Shown piece after piece: positions 23,891 through 32,724 of a DNA stretch of 41,711 nt. The translations under genes and the position numbers were made by a program. The notes beneath the pieces are model-generated. The model was given only the letters and a program-made list of their open reading frames with translations. It was not told the DNA's origin and did not search any database. The stretch comes from Chlorobiaceae bacterium (GTDB lineage: Bacteria; Bacteroidota; Chlorobiia; Chlorobiales; Chlorobiaceae): the NCBI GenBank assembly GCA_013334485.1, contig JAAXXL010000020.1, forward strand, positions 1 through 41,711. Direction: 5' to 3'. The number at the start of each line of letters is the position of its first letter. Within the stretch, counting starts at the first letter, position 1.

Positions 23891-24805
23891 TTAACTGTTA
23901 AAGGATGATTCACTCTCCTGTTCGGCAATAAACTGTGTGCCGACCCCATCGTGGGTGAATATTTCAAGCAGGAGCGAATGGGTTGATTTTCCGTCAATGA
24001 GATGGATTTTTCTCACTCCGGAGTCAAGTGTCTTGAATGCCGAAAGCACTTTCGGAATCATGCCGCCGGAGATGATTCCCTGTTCAATAAAATCAGCGGC
24101 CTCCGTTTTACAGATGGTTTTCAGGATTCTCTCGCCTACATGAATACCCTCCACATCGCTGACATAGATAAGCTTTTCTGCCTTGAGAGCAATAGCGATA
24201 CTGCTGGCGGCATCGTCGGCATTGATATTGTAGATATTTCCTTTGTCATCAAAGCCGATCGGTGCGATAACCGGGATGAGCCCTGCATGGCAGAGTAGAT
24301 CAATGTAGTCGGTATTGATATGCTCAATCTCTCCGACAAGACCGAGCGTATCGGCATTCTGGTGTGGCAGAGCCTTGATGGTGTCGGCATCAAGACCGCT
24401 GACACCAACAGCCTTGCCTCCATGCTGGCTGAGGAGTTGAACAATATCCTGATTGACTTTTCCTGCAAGTGTCATCTGGATGACCGAGATCATCTCCTTG
24501 TCGGTGACCCTGCGTCCATGAAGAAAGCGTGAGTGGTGCCCAAGTTTTTCGGCGGTTTTTGTGATAGCGTCACCTCCGCCATGCACCAGCACAATGTTGA
24601 TGCCTACCTTGCGGAGCAGGGTGACATTTTGAGCCACACTGTTCTTGAGGCTGGCCTCCTTCATGGCTGAGCCGCCATATTTGATAACAAAAGTCTTGCC
24701 TTCAAACTCGCGTATGTAGGGAAGCGCTTCAATCAGCACTTGGCCTATAGCTGCTTCAGGGGCTTTTCTTGGCGAACGCAGTTCGCTGTTCTGTGGATTC
24801 TCCAT
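23891..24805 (-). CDS. argB: Acetylglutamate kinase
   Basis: A 304-residue amino-acid kinase that phosphorylates N-acetylglutamate, the usual point of arginine feedback. Motifs: '[15 protein letters not shown]' (catalytic Lys and Gly loop), '[18 protein letters not shown]', '[26 protein letters not shown]' (acetylglutamate site) and '[28 protein letters not shown]'. An N-terminal extension of about 25 residues ([24 protein letters not shown]) resembles the N-terminal helix of arginine-sensitive hexameric kinases, so feedback inhibition is likely. It lies 33 bases after argJ. Confidence 0.96.
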   Translation of the reverse strand: MENPQNSELRSPRKAPEAAIGQVLIEALPYIREFEGKTFVIKYGGSAMKEASLKNSVAQNVTLLRKVGINIVLVHGGGDAITKTAEKLGHHSRFLHGRRVTDKEMISVIQMTLAGKVNQDIVQLLSQHGGKAVGVSGLDADTIKALPHQNADTLGLVGEIEHINTDYIDLLCHAGLIPVIAPIGFDDKGNIYNINADDAASSIAIALKAEKLIYVSDVEGIHVGERILKTICKTEAADFIEQGIISGGMIPKVLSAFKTLDSGVRKIHLIDGKSTHSLLLEIFTHDGVGTQFIAEQESESSFNS

Positions 24806-24838
24806 TCCGGAAAATTGCAGTTAAAGGTTAAGGTGTCG

Positions 24839-26134
24839 TCAGCTCCTGTAGCTTCCGTTTATTTCGATATACTCCTTGCTGAGGTCACAGCTCCACACTG
24901 TTGCATGCCCCGGTCCATCCCCGAGACGCAGTGTTATGGTGTAGGACTCCTTTGCCATGATTGCGGAAGCCTCCTCTTCTGAAAAATCCGAGATAAATCC
25001 CGGTTTCAGCACCTTCAGGTGGTCAAAAGAGAGTTCAAGCTCATCCTGGCTAAAAGAGGCGCCGGAGCGTCCTGCCGCAGCAATGATTCTGCCCCAGTTG
25101 GCATCTTCGCCGTGGATGGCGGTTTTAACAAGGCTTGACTCTGCAATTGTTTTGGCGGCAACTCCGGCATCGCGGTTGTCCACCGCCCCGATAACCCTGA
25201 TTTCCACAAACTTTGTGGCGCCTTCGCCGTCAATAACGATGAGCTTGGCAAGAAAGGTCATCAAAGCTTCGAGAGCCTCTGCGAACAGCTCATAATCCCG
25301 GCTTTCTGCCTTGATTTCAGGGCCGGTGCCACTGGCAAGAATAGCGGCCATATCGTTGGTACTTGTATCGCCGTCAACAGTTATAGCGTTGAAACTTCTG
25401 CTGTTAGCACCCTCCAGCGCATGCTGTAGGAGTGAGGGTGAAATGGCAGCATCGGTACAGAGAAAAGCAAGCATGGTGGCCATGTTCGGAGCGATCATGC
25501 CCGAGCCCTTGGCTATCCCGCTCAGCCGGACGGTACCGCCTGAAACCTTCAGTTCAAGGGTGAAAAACTTGGGAAAGGTGTCCGTGGTCATGATTGCCTC
25601 TGCCGTTTCAATGCCGGAGTAGCGATTCAGGCTTGAGGGGAGAGCGGCAATGCCTCCGAGAACCCTCTCCATCGGGAGGAGCTGGCCAATAACCCCGGTT
25701 GAAGCAACAAGCACCTCTTCAGCTTTGATGGCAAGTTCAGTCGCAACGGCTTTTGCCATAGCACGAGCATCCTGCATCCCTTTTATACCGGTAGCCGCAT
25801 TGGCATTGCCGCTGTTGCAGACAATGGCGCGAATCAGTGAGTGCGACTCCTCAAGATGGGTACGGCAAAGCGTTACCGGTGCTGCGCAGCAGAGGTTGGT
25901 GGTGAATACTCCGGCAGCGCTTGCCGGTTTATCTGCCGCAAGCAGTATCAGGTCGTTGCGCTCATATTTGATTCCGGCTGATACCGCTCCGGAAGAAAAA
26001 CCTTCCGGCCAGAACCCGGCTCCTCCAGCCCACTCTGTGGGCATCGGGATAACCTGGCTCGGCCATGAAGTTGAAAGAGAGAGCTTATCAATGATCCCGA
26101 GTGCTTTTTGACGTTTTTGCACGGCAGTCTGCAT
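24839..26134 (-). CDS. argJ: Glutamate N-acetyltransferase / amino-acid acetyltransferase (bifunctional ArgJ)
   Basis: A 431-residue ornithine acetyltransferase that recycles the acetyl group from acetylornithine to glutamate. It is made as one chain and cut by itself before a Thr; the site is visible in 'KGSGMIAPNMA-TMLAF' with Thr220 as the new N-terminal nucleophile. Other blocks are 'TNLCCAAPVTLCR', 'CNSGNANAATGIKGMQDA', 'STGVIGQLLPMERV' and 'AITVDGDTSTNDMAAILASGTG'. No separate argA or argE is seen in the window, consistent with the cyclic pathway. Start ATG 26134; 12 bases after argC. Confidence 0.96.
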   Translation of the reverse strand: MQTAVQKRQKALGIIDKLSLSTSWPSQVIPMPTEWAGGAGFWPEGFSSGAVSAGIKYERNDLILLAADKPASAAGVFTTNLCCAAPVTLCRTHLEESHSLIRAIVCNSGNANAATGIKGMQDARAMAKAVATELAIKAEEVLVASTGVIGQLLPMERVLGGIAALPSSLNRYSGIETAEAIMTTDTFPKFFTLELKVSGGTVRLSGIAKGSGMIAPNMATMLAFLCTDAAISPSLLQHALEGANSRSFNAITVDGDTSTNDMAAILASGTGPEIKAESRDYELFAEALEALMTFLAKLIVIDGEGATKFVEIRVIGAVDNRDAGVAAKTIAESSLVKTAIHGEDANWGRIIAAAGRSGASFSQDELELSFDHLKVLKPGFISDFSEEEASAIMAKESYTITLRLGDGPGHATVWSCDLSKEYIEINGSYRS

Positions 26135-26146
26135 GTAGTTAAATGG

Positions 26147-27181
26147 TTAGAGTAGCAGTCCGGTCGTTTCTTCAAGCCCGAGCATAATGTTCATGTTCTG
26201 AATGGCTTGGCCGGCAGCGCCCTTCAGGAGATTGTCAATGGCCGTAACAATGACCACTGAACCGGTTTCGGTTGCCTGGGCAATATGGATATCGCAATAG
26301 TTGGTATAAGCAACATGGCGTACCTCGGTCATGGACTCCCGCATCCGTACAAAGGGAGCGTTGCGGTAAAAACTCTTATAGATACGTTTCAGCGTTTCAG
26401 TTTTTTCAGGGCTTCCAAGCCGGATGTTCAGGATGCTGTATATGCCCCTGACGAGTGAGCCGATCATTGGTGTAAAGGTGAAATCAAAAGAGGGCGTTGT
26501 GGCCGAACTGCCGAGCGCCTGCATGATTTCCGGTGTATGCTGGTGCACACCGACCTTGTAAGCCCTTACATTCTCACTCATCTCCGCGTATGAAAGCTCC
26601 GTTTTGCTGCTTCTTCCTGCTCCGGAAATTCCGGAAACCGAGGTGCAGTTGACTGCGCTGAGCGGTATCGGTCCCGATTCTCCAAGAAAAAGCGGAGCAA
26701 GACCAAGAATGATGCTTGTTGCAAAACATCCCGGATTGCTGATCGAGGTTTCCTGACTGATGCGATCACGGAAGAGCTCCGGCATGCCATAGGTCATGAC
26801 GGCATCCGGGGATTTTTTCTGCTTGTAGAACTCTTCATGTTCCAGTGTGCTTTTCAGTCTGAAATCGCCGGAGAGGTCAATCACCGTTTTTCCGGCACGA
26901 AGGAGATCAGGAACGTGGGCAAGCGCCTCGCCGTGGGGAAGAGCAAGAAAATAGAGATCACTCTCCTGCTGGCCACTGTAGGGCAGGTAGCTTTTGCCGC
27001 ATGAGAGCGAAGGGTAGAGATCGTTAACCTGCTTGCCTGCCTGTGAAAAAGCATAAAGCTCCTGAAGCCTGACATTCGGATGACGAAGCAGCAAGCGGGT
27101 CAGTTCAGCGCCGGAATAGCCTGAGGCACCGATTACCGAAACGGTATATTTTTTGGAACTGTCCGATAACTGTGGCATCAT
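26147..27181 (-). CDS. argC: N-acetyl-gamma-glutamyl-phosphate reductase
   Basis: A 344-residue NADPH-dependent reductase, first gene of the operon. The Rossmann start is '[26 protein letters not shown]', the nucleophilic Cys is in '[19 protein letters not shown]', and the substrate region includes '[15 protein letters not shown]' and 'HQHTPEI'. ATG 27181 is preceded by a 223-base divergent intergenic region carrying a probable ARG box 41 bases upstream. Length and motif order are normal. Confidence 0.96.
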   Translation of the reverse strand: MMPQLSDSSKKYTVSVIGASGYSGAELTRLLLRHPNVRLQELYAFSQAGKQVNDLYPSLSCGKSYLPYSGQQESDLYFLALPHGEALAHVPDLLRAGKTVIDLSGDFRLKSTLEHEEFYKQKKSPDAVMTYGMPELFRDRISQETSISNPGCFATSIILGLAPLFLGESGPIPLSAVNCTSVSGISGAGRSSKTELSYAEMSENVRAYKVGVHQHTPEIMQALGSSATTPSFDFTFTPMIGSLVRGIYSILNIRLGSPEKTETLKRIYKSFYRNAPFVRMRESMTEVRHVAYTNYCDIHIAQATETGSVVIVTAIDNLLKGAAGQAIQNMNIMLGLEETTGLLL

Positions 27182-27221
27182 TTCAGAAGTGAGCGGTTAA
27201 TAATCGTACTGTTAACAGTAA

Positions 27222-27238
27222 AATGAATAAATATCCAT
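27222..27238. promoter_or_regulatory. Putative ARG box (ArgR operator) upstream of argC
   Basis: AATGAATAAATATCCAT matches the 18-bp ArgR operator core TGAAT-n4-ATTCA with one mismatch (ATCCA). The site is a near-palindrome, 41 bases before the argC start and next to a divergent gene at 27405. Arginine-bound ArgR from 22409-22855 is the expected ligand. A second box, usual in paired operators, was not evident. Confidence 0.65.
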
Positions 27239-27404
27239 CAAAGCGGAAATATTAACCTTTTTTGCCCGATTTTCAAGCGTGAAAAGATTTTTTTCCATTC
27301 TTTGACCAGTGTTGTTGATATTTATGCCAACATCTTTTTATTTGATGTGTTAGCTGGTATTTTCCATGGCCGGTGTTCATGCCTGAAGCTGAAAATGAAT
27401 AACA

Positions 27405-28301
27405 ATGAATATTATGAGAGGATTAAAAGCACCGAAACGGCTACTTACGCCTTTTTCGTTTCTGTTATTACTGCTCATTTTTGGTTGCAGGGAGCATCCC
27501 GTTGCTGAAACAGCCCGAAGTGGAGCGTTGACTGTTGCGGTTGACCGACAGCTTCAGGGTGTTGCGCTTGTTCAAGGCGAGGTGTTCAGCCGCCACTATC
27601 CGGAAGCACGGATAACCTTCATGCCCTCCTCATCGGGAAAGACCCTCAAGCAGCTTCTCAATCATGCAGCCGGAGCAGCTATCATCAGTGGTGATCTTCA
27701 GCCGGGCGAGGAGTCTCTTGCCGTATCAATGAAACCGCCACTGCGTCGCGAACCGGTCGGTCATGATGCGCTTGTCTGTATTGTCAATCAGCGTAACACC
27801 GTCACAGCGTTTTCGCTCAAAGAGCTTTCAACTCTTTATACCCGACAGGCGAGTAATACAACTCCTCTCATTACAGGGGATGATTACCGTCTGCGGACTT
27901 TTCTTGCCGAAAAAATCGGGAAAAAAAATGAGGAGCTGCGTGCATGGGCATGCAAGAGTGAGGGTGAACTGATCAGGAGGGTCGGAGCCGACAGGAGTGC
28001 AGTTGGCCTGCTTTTCCGCTCATCCCTCAACGCTCCGCCAGTTTCTCGGGAGGAGCGGAACCAAATCAGGGTGGTGCCTCTTGCCAGTGAACGTTCAGGG
28101 GGCAGGGCATACCTGCCGACCCGTCAAAATATCTTCGACGGGAGCTATCCTCTTGTTACGACTGTTTACTATGTATATTATCCCGGCAACGTCCTTGCTA
28201 CAGGGTTCGGTTCCTGGTTATCGAGTAGCGGGCAGAAAATTTTTGAGCAGAGTTCTCTTGTTCCCTTCAGGCTTTTTGAGCGGACTATTATTCTTAAATA
28301 A
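27405..28301 (+). CDS. PstS-like periplasmic-binding-fold lipoprotein
   Basis: A 298-residue lipoprotein. The signal is 'LLTPFSFLLLLLIFGC' with the lipobox Cys at residue 28. The mature part resembles phosphate-binding PstS-like proteins: 'ALTVAVDRQLQGVALVQGEVFSRHYPEARITFMPSSSGKTLKQLL', 'GHDALVCIVNQRNTVTAFSLKELSTLYT' and a late 'YPLVTTVYYVYYPGNVLATGFGSWLSSSGQKI'. PstS-type proteins keep the same 'NP..S.....L..I..G' and 'YPL...' landmarks. It is not next to transport permeases; it is instead followed four bases later by a membrane diguanylate cyclase, so a sensing role is more likely than transport. Ligand unknown. Confidence 0.7.
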   Translation: MNIMRGLKAPKRLLTPFSFLLLLLIFGCREHPVAETARSGALTVAVDRQLQGVALVQGEVFSRHYPEARITFMPSSSGKTLKQLLNHAAGAAIISGDLQPGEESLAVSMKPPLRREPVGHDALVCIVNQRNTVTAFSLKELSTLYTRQASNTTPLITGDDYRLRTFLAEKIGKKNEELRAWACKSEGELIRRVGADRSAVGLLFRSSLNAPPVSREERNQIRVVPLASERSGGRAYLPTRQNIFDGSYPLVTTVYYVYYPGNVLATGFGSWLSSSGQKIFEQSSLVPFRLFERTIILK

Positions 28302-28305
28302 CGGT

Positions 28306-29598
28306 ATGACAGCAGTATCTGCAATTAAAAAATTTGCCCCGCTGAAGGCTATTGTTGTTACCGGAATCATCAGTATTGTACTTGTTCTTGCCGGTACGGT
28401 GGGCCTGCTTGTATTGCAGGGCAAACTGCATGAAGATGTCGAAAAAAAACAGGCGTGTTATCTTGATCTGGTTGCTTTCAGAGGTAAACTTATTGAATTT
28501 GAACTTCATCGCACTCATCCCGAAAGCCATCATCTCTTTTCGGAAGAGCTGCCCGGCCTGTCGGAGGAGCCCGCAGGAGTAATTCTTTTCATGTACGACA
28601 AGCTTGCTGTTGAAATGAAAGCCGCAGGATTTAACAATCTTCCTGTTCTCCACGCTGCCCGGCAGAACAGCCCTGCCATGCTCGCACTTGAAAATTTTGA
28701 ACTTTTTCGTTTTGAGCTTGACAACACTATTCAGAAAGTCGATCTGGAGTCAAGGGGCGCGGCGGACAAACTTGTTGACATTAATCACTTCTTTCTCTTT
28801 TTCATTCTCGCCATACTCCTCTCGCTCAGTATTACGGCAGGTTGGCTGCTGCATAACAACTACCGGCAGACCCTTATTCCGCTTGCTCAACTGGCCTCAC
28901 AACTGAAGCTGATCAATCGCAATATTCCCGAGAGTATACATGATACGGCCGAGGAGATGAAAAAAGAGCTTACTGAAACCGACTCATCAAGCGACATTAC
29001 CCAGATAGCCGAATCTATCATGAGCTTTTGCGGCGATATCGAGGCAAAAAACAAAAAGCTTGATGAGCTCCATATTCGTGATGAAAAGACAAATCTTTAC
29101 AACTATCGTCATTTCAAGGAGCGCCTCATTACCGAGGTTGAGCGAGCAAAACTTCCTGGAGACAGGGTTTCCCTGGTGATGATTGATATTGACCACTTCA
29201 AGAGGTACAACGATGCCAACGGTCATATTGCCGGTGACAAGGTTCTTGAATTACTCGCCGGGATCATCAGCAGTCAGTGCCGGACTACAGATCTTCCCTC
29301 ACGTTTCGGCGGGGAGGAGTTTGCGCTCCTTTTTCCGAAAACAGACTCTCTGACAGCATGGGAGATAGCTGAACGTCTTCGCAAAATTATCAGCATAGAG
29401 CCGTTCCCCCACGAAAAGCATCAGCCGGAAGGTCAGCTAACGGTCAGTATCGGCATTGCAACGTTCCCCGCCGACGCAACTGACTGGTATACCCTTATCA
29501 ATAATGCCGACAGGGCGCTCTACAAGGCGAAATCTGCCGGAAGAAACAATGTGGTTACCTTTGCATCCATGAACACCGACTCAACCACGACAGGATGA
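28306..29598 (+). CDS. Membrane-bound diguanylate cyclase (GGEEF)
   Basis: A 430-residue c-di-GMP synthase. ATG 28306 begins four bases after the lipoprotein stop; a longer frame from 27997 lies inside that gene and is rejected. Membrane helices are at about residues 13-36 and 160-183, enclosing a ~120-residue periplasmic sensor region not matched to a known domain. A short HAMP-like or coiled linker (about 184-255) leads to the catalytic domain: 'RDEKTNLYNYRHFKERL', 'VMIDIDHFKRYNDANGHIAGDKVL', intact GGEEF at 335-339, and the inhibitory I-site RTTD at 326-329 five residues before it. It should be active and product-inhibited. Coupling with the binding-protein lipoprotein suggests a ligand-controlled c-di-GMP switch. 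The next gene overlaps by four bases. Confidence 0.9.
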   Translation: MTAVSAIKKFAPLKAIVVTGIISIVLVLAGTVGLLVLQGKLHEDVEKKQACYLDLVAFRGKLIEFELHRTHPESHHLFSEELPGLSEEPAGVILFMYDKLAVEMKAAGFNNLPVLHAARQNSPAMLALENFELFRFELDNTIQKVDLESRGAADKLVDINHFFLFFILAILLSLSITAGWLLHNNYRQTLIPLAQLASQLKLINRNIPESIHDTAEEMKKELTETDSSSDITQIAESIMSFCGDIEAKNKKLDELHIRDEKTNLYNYRHFKERLITEVERAKLPGDRVSLVMIDIDHFKRYNDANGHIAGDKVLELLAGIISSQCRTTDLPSRFGGEEFALLFPKTDSLTAWEIAERLRKIISIEPFPHEKHQPEGQLTVSIGIATFPADATDWYTLINNADRALYKAKSAGRNNVVTFASMNTDSTTTG

Positions 29599-30866
29599 AG
29601 CCAGGGCTCTATATTGCAAGACGGTTCGCATTCAAACAGCGTTCAGCCTCCCGCCCGACCTTTATCATCATGGTTGCGGTGATCGGCATAGCTGTGGGCA
29701 CCGCAGCACTGATTCTTACCCTCTCCATTGTCAAAGGGTTTGCCGGAAGCGTTGAACAGAAACTCATCAGCTTCTCTTCCCATCTTCAGATTCGATATTC
29801 CGATGACCGGCTTTTTCAGGAACGGCGCCAGGACCTCCTGCGTATTACTCAGCACCCCGATGTCGCAACAGCAGCACCCTTTCTTGAAAAAAGTTTTGTA
29901 CTCAGGAGTCGCAGTGGAGGGGAGGGGGATAGTTATCAGAGCAAACCGGTAGTGCTCAAGGGTATTACCTCTGAGCAGCGAAGCTTTTTCCTGAAGAGGT
30001 TTTTAAAGGAGGGAACTCCCGTCACGACTCCGGGGAGTGAGGCGATTGAACTCTATGCGGGAAAACCGCTGGCCGAGCATCTTGGGCTGAAGGTCGGACA
30101 AAATGTCATGCTTGTCGGTCTTGGAAGTGACTCGACAGGAGCCCGGCTTATCAGTGGAAACAAGAGTGTGATTGATCTGCTCTCTTCACTGGATCTGGAG
30201 ATTGGTGTTATCCGTGGAGTCTATGATACCGGCCTTCAGGAGGGGTTTGATGATTTTGTTGTTCTTGCCGATCTGAAGCAGTTGCAGGAGCGATTCAATC
30301 CCATGATGATCAGCGGTTATGACGCCAATGTCAGGAATTTTAACAAGCTGCCGGATACGGTAAACGAGCTGACAGCCACGCTCGGATACCCTTTTTATGG
30401 CTATACGGTCTTTCAGCGATATGCCAATCTTTTTGAATGGCTGAAGCTTCAGAAAAACATTATGCCGATGCTGATTGTCACCATCACCATTGTGGCCGTT
30501 TTTAATATTATCTCTACGCTGCTTGTTCTGATTATTGAAAAAACCCGTGAGATAGGTATGCTCAGTGCGCTGGGTCTTGAACCCGGCAAAATCAGCCGCC
30601 TCTTTATGGCGCAGGCCTTTCTCATAGCACTGGCAGGTATTGCCGCAGGCAATATTCTTGCGCTCTCTCTTTCGCTTTTTGAGCTGCGATTCCATCTCAT
30701 TACCCTGCCGGAGAAGAGCTATTTTATCAAGTATGTTCCGCTTCTGATTGACCCTGTGGATTATGCGATAGTCTCGGTTGCCGTCATGTTGCTGACCCTT
30801 CTTTTTGCTTTTATTCCTGCCCGGATAGCGGCGTCACTGAAGCCGGGCACAGCCCTGAGCACCTGA
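29595..30866 (+). CDS. LolC/LolE-family ABC permease (FtsX-like), first copy
   Basis: A 423-residue inner-membrane protein with the MacB/Lol layout: N-terminal helix in 'TFIIMVAVIGIAVGTAALILTLSIVKGFAGSVEQKL', a large periplasmic domain (about residues 50-270), and three C-terminal helices including 'NIMPMLIVTITIVAVFNIISTLLVLIIEKTREIGMLSALGL' and 'FAFIPARIAASLKPGTALST'. The cytoplasmic 'EKTREIGMLSALGLEPGKISRLFMAQ' loop contacts the ATPase. The family extracts lipoproteins from the inner membrane. It starts inside the cyclase stop (ATGA) and is separated from a second copy by repeats. No LolD ATPase is adjacent. Confidence 0.8.
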   Translation: MKPGLYIARRFAFKQRSASRPTFIIMVAVIGIAVGTAALILTLSIVKGFAGSVEQKLISFSSHLQIRYSDDRLFQERRQDLLRITQHPDVATAAPFLEKSFVLRSRSGGEGDSYQSKPVVLKGITSEQRSFFLKRFLKEGTPVTTPGSEAIELYAGKPLAEHLGLKVGQNVMLVGLGSDSTGARLISGNKSVIDLLSSLDLEIGVIRGVYDTGLQEGFDDFVVLADLKQLQERFNPMMISGYDANVRNFNKLPDTVNELTATLGYPFYGYTVFQRYANLFEWLKLQKNIMPMLIVTITIVAVFNIISTLLVLIIEKTREIGMLSALGLEPGKISRLFMAQAFLIALAGIAAGNILALSLSLFELRFHLITLPEKSYFIKYVPLLIDPVDYAIVSVAVMLLTLLFAFIPARIAASLKPGTALST

Positions 30867-30871
30867 TGGAT

Positions 30872-30918
30872 CGCTGTTTATTTGTTACGCGATTCGATTG
30901 CTGCGTTGGGCGGTGCAG
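30872..30918 (+). repeat. Dispersed repeat, copy 1 (CGCTgTTTATTTGTT..GCGTTGGGcGGTGCA)
   Basis: 47 bases that match 34520-34565 at most positions, especially CGCT.TTTATTTGTT, CGATT.CTGCGTTGGG and GGTGCA. It begins six bases after the LolC/E-like stop. Function unknown; non-coding interspersed repeat. Confidence 0.55.
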
Positions 30919-30976
30919 GGCAAAGAGCGCAAGGAGTTCAGTGACGGCAGGAGAAGAGGTTTGCGATGACAAAAAT

Positions 30977-31033
30977 GGGCAAACACGCAGGTTTGCCCCT
31001 ACACCATTTCGTGCCAATTCGTGTAATTCGTGG
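30977..31033 (+). repeat. Dispersed repeat, GGGCAA..TTGCCCCTAC type, copy 1
   Basis: A GGGCAAAC/GTTTGCCC hairpin followed by CTACACCATTTCGTGCCAATTCGTG; it matches 32482-32540 in order and orientation. Both copies lie after a LolC/E-like gene, together with the palindromic element next to them, so the two intergenic regions are probably related by duplication or repeated insertion. Confidence 0.6.
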
Positions 31034-31050
31034 ACAATCATTTTTTTCTC

Positions 31051-31120
31051 TGTCATGTCGAACTACGTGAGACATCTCTGTTTACGAAAAACAGATCCCT
31101 CCCTTCGGTTCGGGATGACA
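31051..31120. repeat. Palindromic element TGTCAT..GGGATGACA, copy 1
   Basis: The left arm TGTCATGTCGAACTA.. and right arm AGATCCCTCCCTTCGG..CGGGATGACA form an imperfect inverted repeat with a central loop, MITE- or REP-like. A partial extra copy of GTTCGGGAT follows to 31138. No transposase is nearby. Confidence 0.6.
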
Positions 31121-31182
31121 ATGGGGGATGTTCGGGATAACAATTGGGGTACCCTTATATTTTTTAACGATATGCCGCTTGT

Positions 31183-32433
31183 ATGAAAACAGGACTATGG
31201 ATAGCGCGCCGCTTCAGCTTTGCCCGCAAACGGTTCAGGATTATCAATGTCATTTCGGCAATCAGCCTTGCCGGTATTGTGATAGGCGTCAGTACGCTGC
31301 TTGTGGTTATGAGTGTGCTGAACGGCTTTCAAAAACTTGCCCGTGATCTGTTTATCACCATCGACAGCCCTGCTCAGCTTGTGCCTCTCCACGGCCGCTC
31401 TTTTGCCGTCTCTGACTCTCTGCTCCACTCCATACGCTCAATTGAAGGTGTTGCATCTGCCGAACCCTTTGCTGAAGGAGAGGCGATTATGGCCACCAGG
31501 GATAAAAGCGAACTGGTTATGGTGAAGGGGCTCAGCGATACAGCCCACAAGCGTCTGATTCGCCAAACCCGTGCCGGTCACCCATATTTTTCAGATGAAA
31601 CCATTGCTGTCGGTGAGCTTCTTGCCTGGCGTACCAACATCGAGGCGTTCAAAATGGTGAAGATTTTCAGTCCCGAGTTGATCTCCTTCGGACTTGAATC
31701 ACTCTCGGAACCCTATATGATGCCGGTGCTAACCATTCCTGAAGCAAGAGTATCCTCTCTTTTTTCCCTTCAGAAAATATTTGATGATCGCTACGTGCTC
31801 ACCTCAAACCGCTTCGCAGAGAAAATTCTGCTCCTTGGTCAAGGTCTCTCCTCAGGTGTTGATATCCGGGCGGAGGATGGAGTTTCAAACGATGCCTTTA
31901 TCTCTGCTCTCAGAGAGTGGCTGGACCGAAGCCCCATAAACAAAAGCTGCCGGATCCGGAGTCTTGAGGAGAAATACAGCTCTGTTTTTGCAGTCATGAA
32001 GCTTGAAAAGTGGGTGAGTTTCGGAGTGCTGATGCTCATCATCCTTGTCGCCTCACTCAGCCTCACCGGAGCGCTTGCCATGACCGCTATTGACAAACAG
32101 CGGGAGCTCTTCTACCTGCGATGCCTCGGGCTTGAGAAACCGCAGTTTATGGCCATATTTATCATTCAGGGAGCCATGACCGGAGTTATCGGTACAGCCG
32201 CAGGAGTCGTTATTGCATGGAGTATCTGTACACTGCAGGAGCTTTTCGGTATTGTAAAACTCCCCTCAAAAAGTGCCTTTATTATTGATGCCTACCCTGT
32301 GAGTATGCAGCTCAATGACTTTATTGCAGTCTCCATTCTCGCAATTCTCCTCTGTATTGCCGTCAGCCTCTATCCTGCCCGCAAGGCGGCCTTGATTGCG
32401 ACGAGCAGGTCGCTTGATTTGAAGACCAACTGA
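31183..32433 (+). CDS. LolC/LolE-family ABC permease (FtsX-like), second copy
   Basis: A 416-residue relative of the protein at 29595, starting at ATG 31183 ('[49 protein letters not shown]'). A periplasmic domain (about residues 50-265) precedes three C-terminal helices; the ATPase-contact loop is '[31 protein letters not shown]' and the end is '[21 protein letters not shown]'. The N-terminal 'GLWIARRF' and the C-terminal 'PARxAA' are shared with the first copy. Together the two could form a LolC-LolE-type heterodimer, with a LolD elsewhere in the genome, or serve another lipid or lipoprotein export role. Confidence 0.8.
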   Translation: MKTGLWIARRFSFARKRFRIINVISAISLAGIVIGVSTLLVVMSVLNGFQKLARDLFITIDSPAQLVPLHGRSFAVSDSLLHSIRSIEGVASAEPFAEGEAIMATRDKSELVMVKGLSDTAHKRLIRQTRAGHPYFSDETIAVGELLAWRTNIEAFKMVKIFSPELISFGLESLSEPYMMPVLTIPEARVSSLFSLQKIFDDRYVLTSNRFAEKILLLGQGLSSGVDIRAEDGVSNDAFISALREWLDRSPINKSCRIRSLEEKYSSVFAVMKLEKWVSFGVLMLIILVASLSLTGALAMTAIDKQRELFYLRCLGLEKPQFMAIFIIQGAMTGVIGTAAGVVIAWSICTLQELFGIVKLPSKSAFIIDAYPVSMQLNDFIAVSILAILLCIAVSLYPARKAALIATSRSLDLKTN

Positions 32434-32481
32434 GCTGAAAGGAGATCAAGGACAACAAGGACGAAGAGGAATATTTCAACA

Positions 32482-32540
32482 GGGCAACCACAAGGGATTG
32501 CCCCTACATAATTTTGTGCAAATTCGTGTGATTTGTGAAC
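32482..32540 (+). repeat. Dispersed repeat, GGGCAA..TTGCCCCTAC type, copy 2
   Basis: GGGCAACCACAAGGGATTGCCCCTAC followed by AATTCGTGTGATTTGTGAAC, matching 30977-31033 with about a quarter of positions changed. It lies in the 291-base gap between the second LolC/E-like gene and the end of the CobW gene, a gap wholly explained by repeats. Confidence 0.6.
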
Positions 32541-32602
32541 AACACACATCCTACGTGACAGTAACACAATTTCTTTTTGTTGTTATTCCCAATGCACTCC
32601 CT

Positions 32603-32673
32603 TGTCATCCCGAACGCAGAGAGGGATCTGATTGCAGTGAAAGAGAGATCCCTCCTTTCAGTTCGGGATGACA
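32603..32673. repeat. Palindromic element TGTCATCCCGAACG..GTTCGGGATGACA, copy 2
   Basis: The left arm TGTCATCCCGAACGCAGAGA.. and right arm ..CCTTTCAGTTCGGGATGACA are nearly perfect complements, with a ~14-base loop. An additional TTCGGGATGACACAAGG unit follows (to 32697). This resembles short palindromic elements that I recall from many unrelated genomes; that recollection was not checked. Confidence 0.7.
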
Positions 32674-32724
32674 CAAGGATGTTCGGGATGACACAAGGGT
32701 GGTTCGCGACAATTCGCGCAATTC

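Noticed and set aside
27997-28305. Longer N-terminus for the diguanylate cyclase
   Set aside because: It would overlap most of the lipoprotein gene's 3' third and gives no sensible domain; ATG 28306 starts directly before the first membrane helix.
30866-31186. 106-codon frame between the LolC/E-like genes
   Set aside because: It is composed of dispersed repeat sequence, not protein-like.
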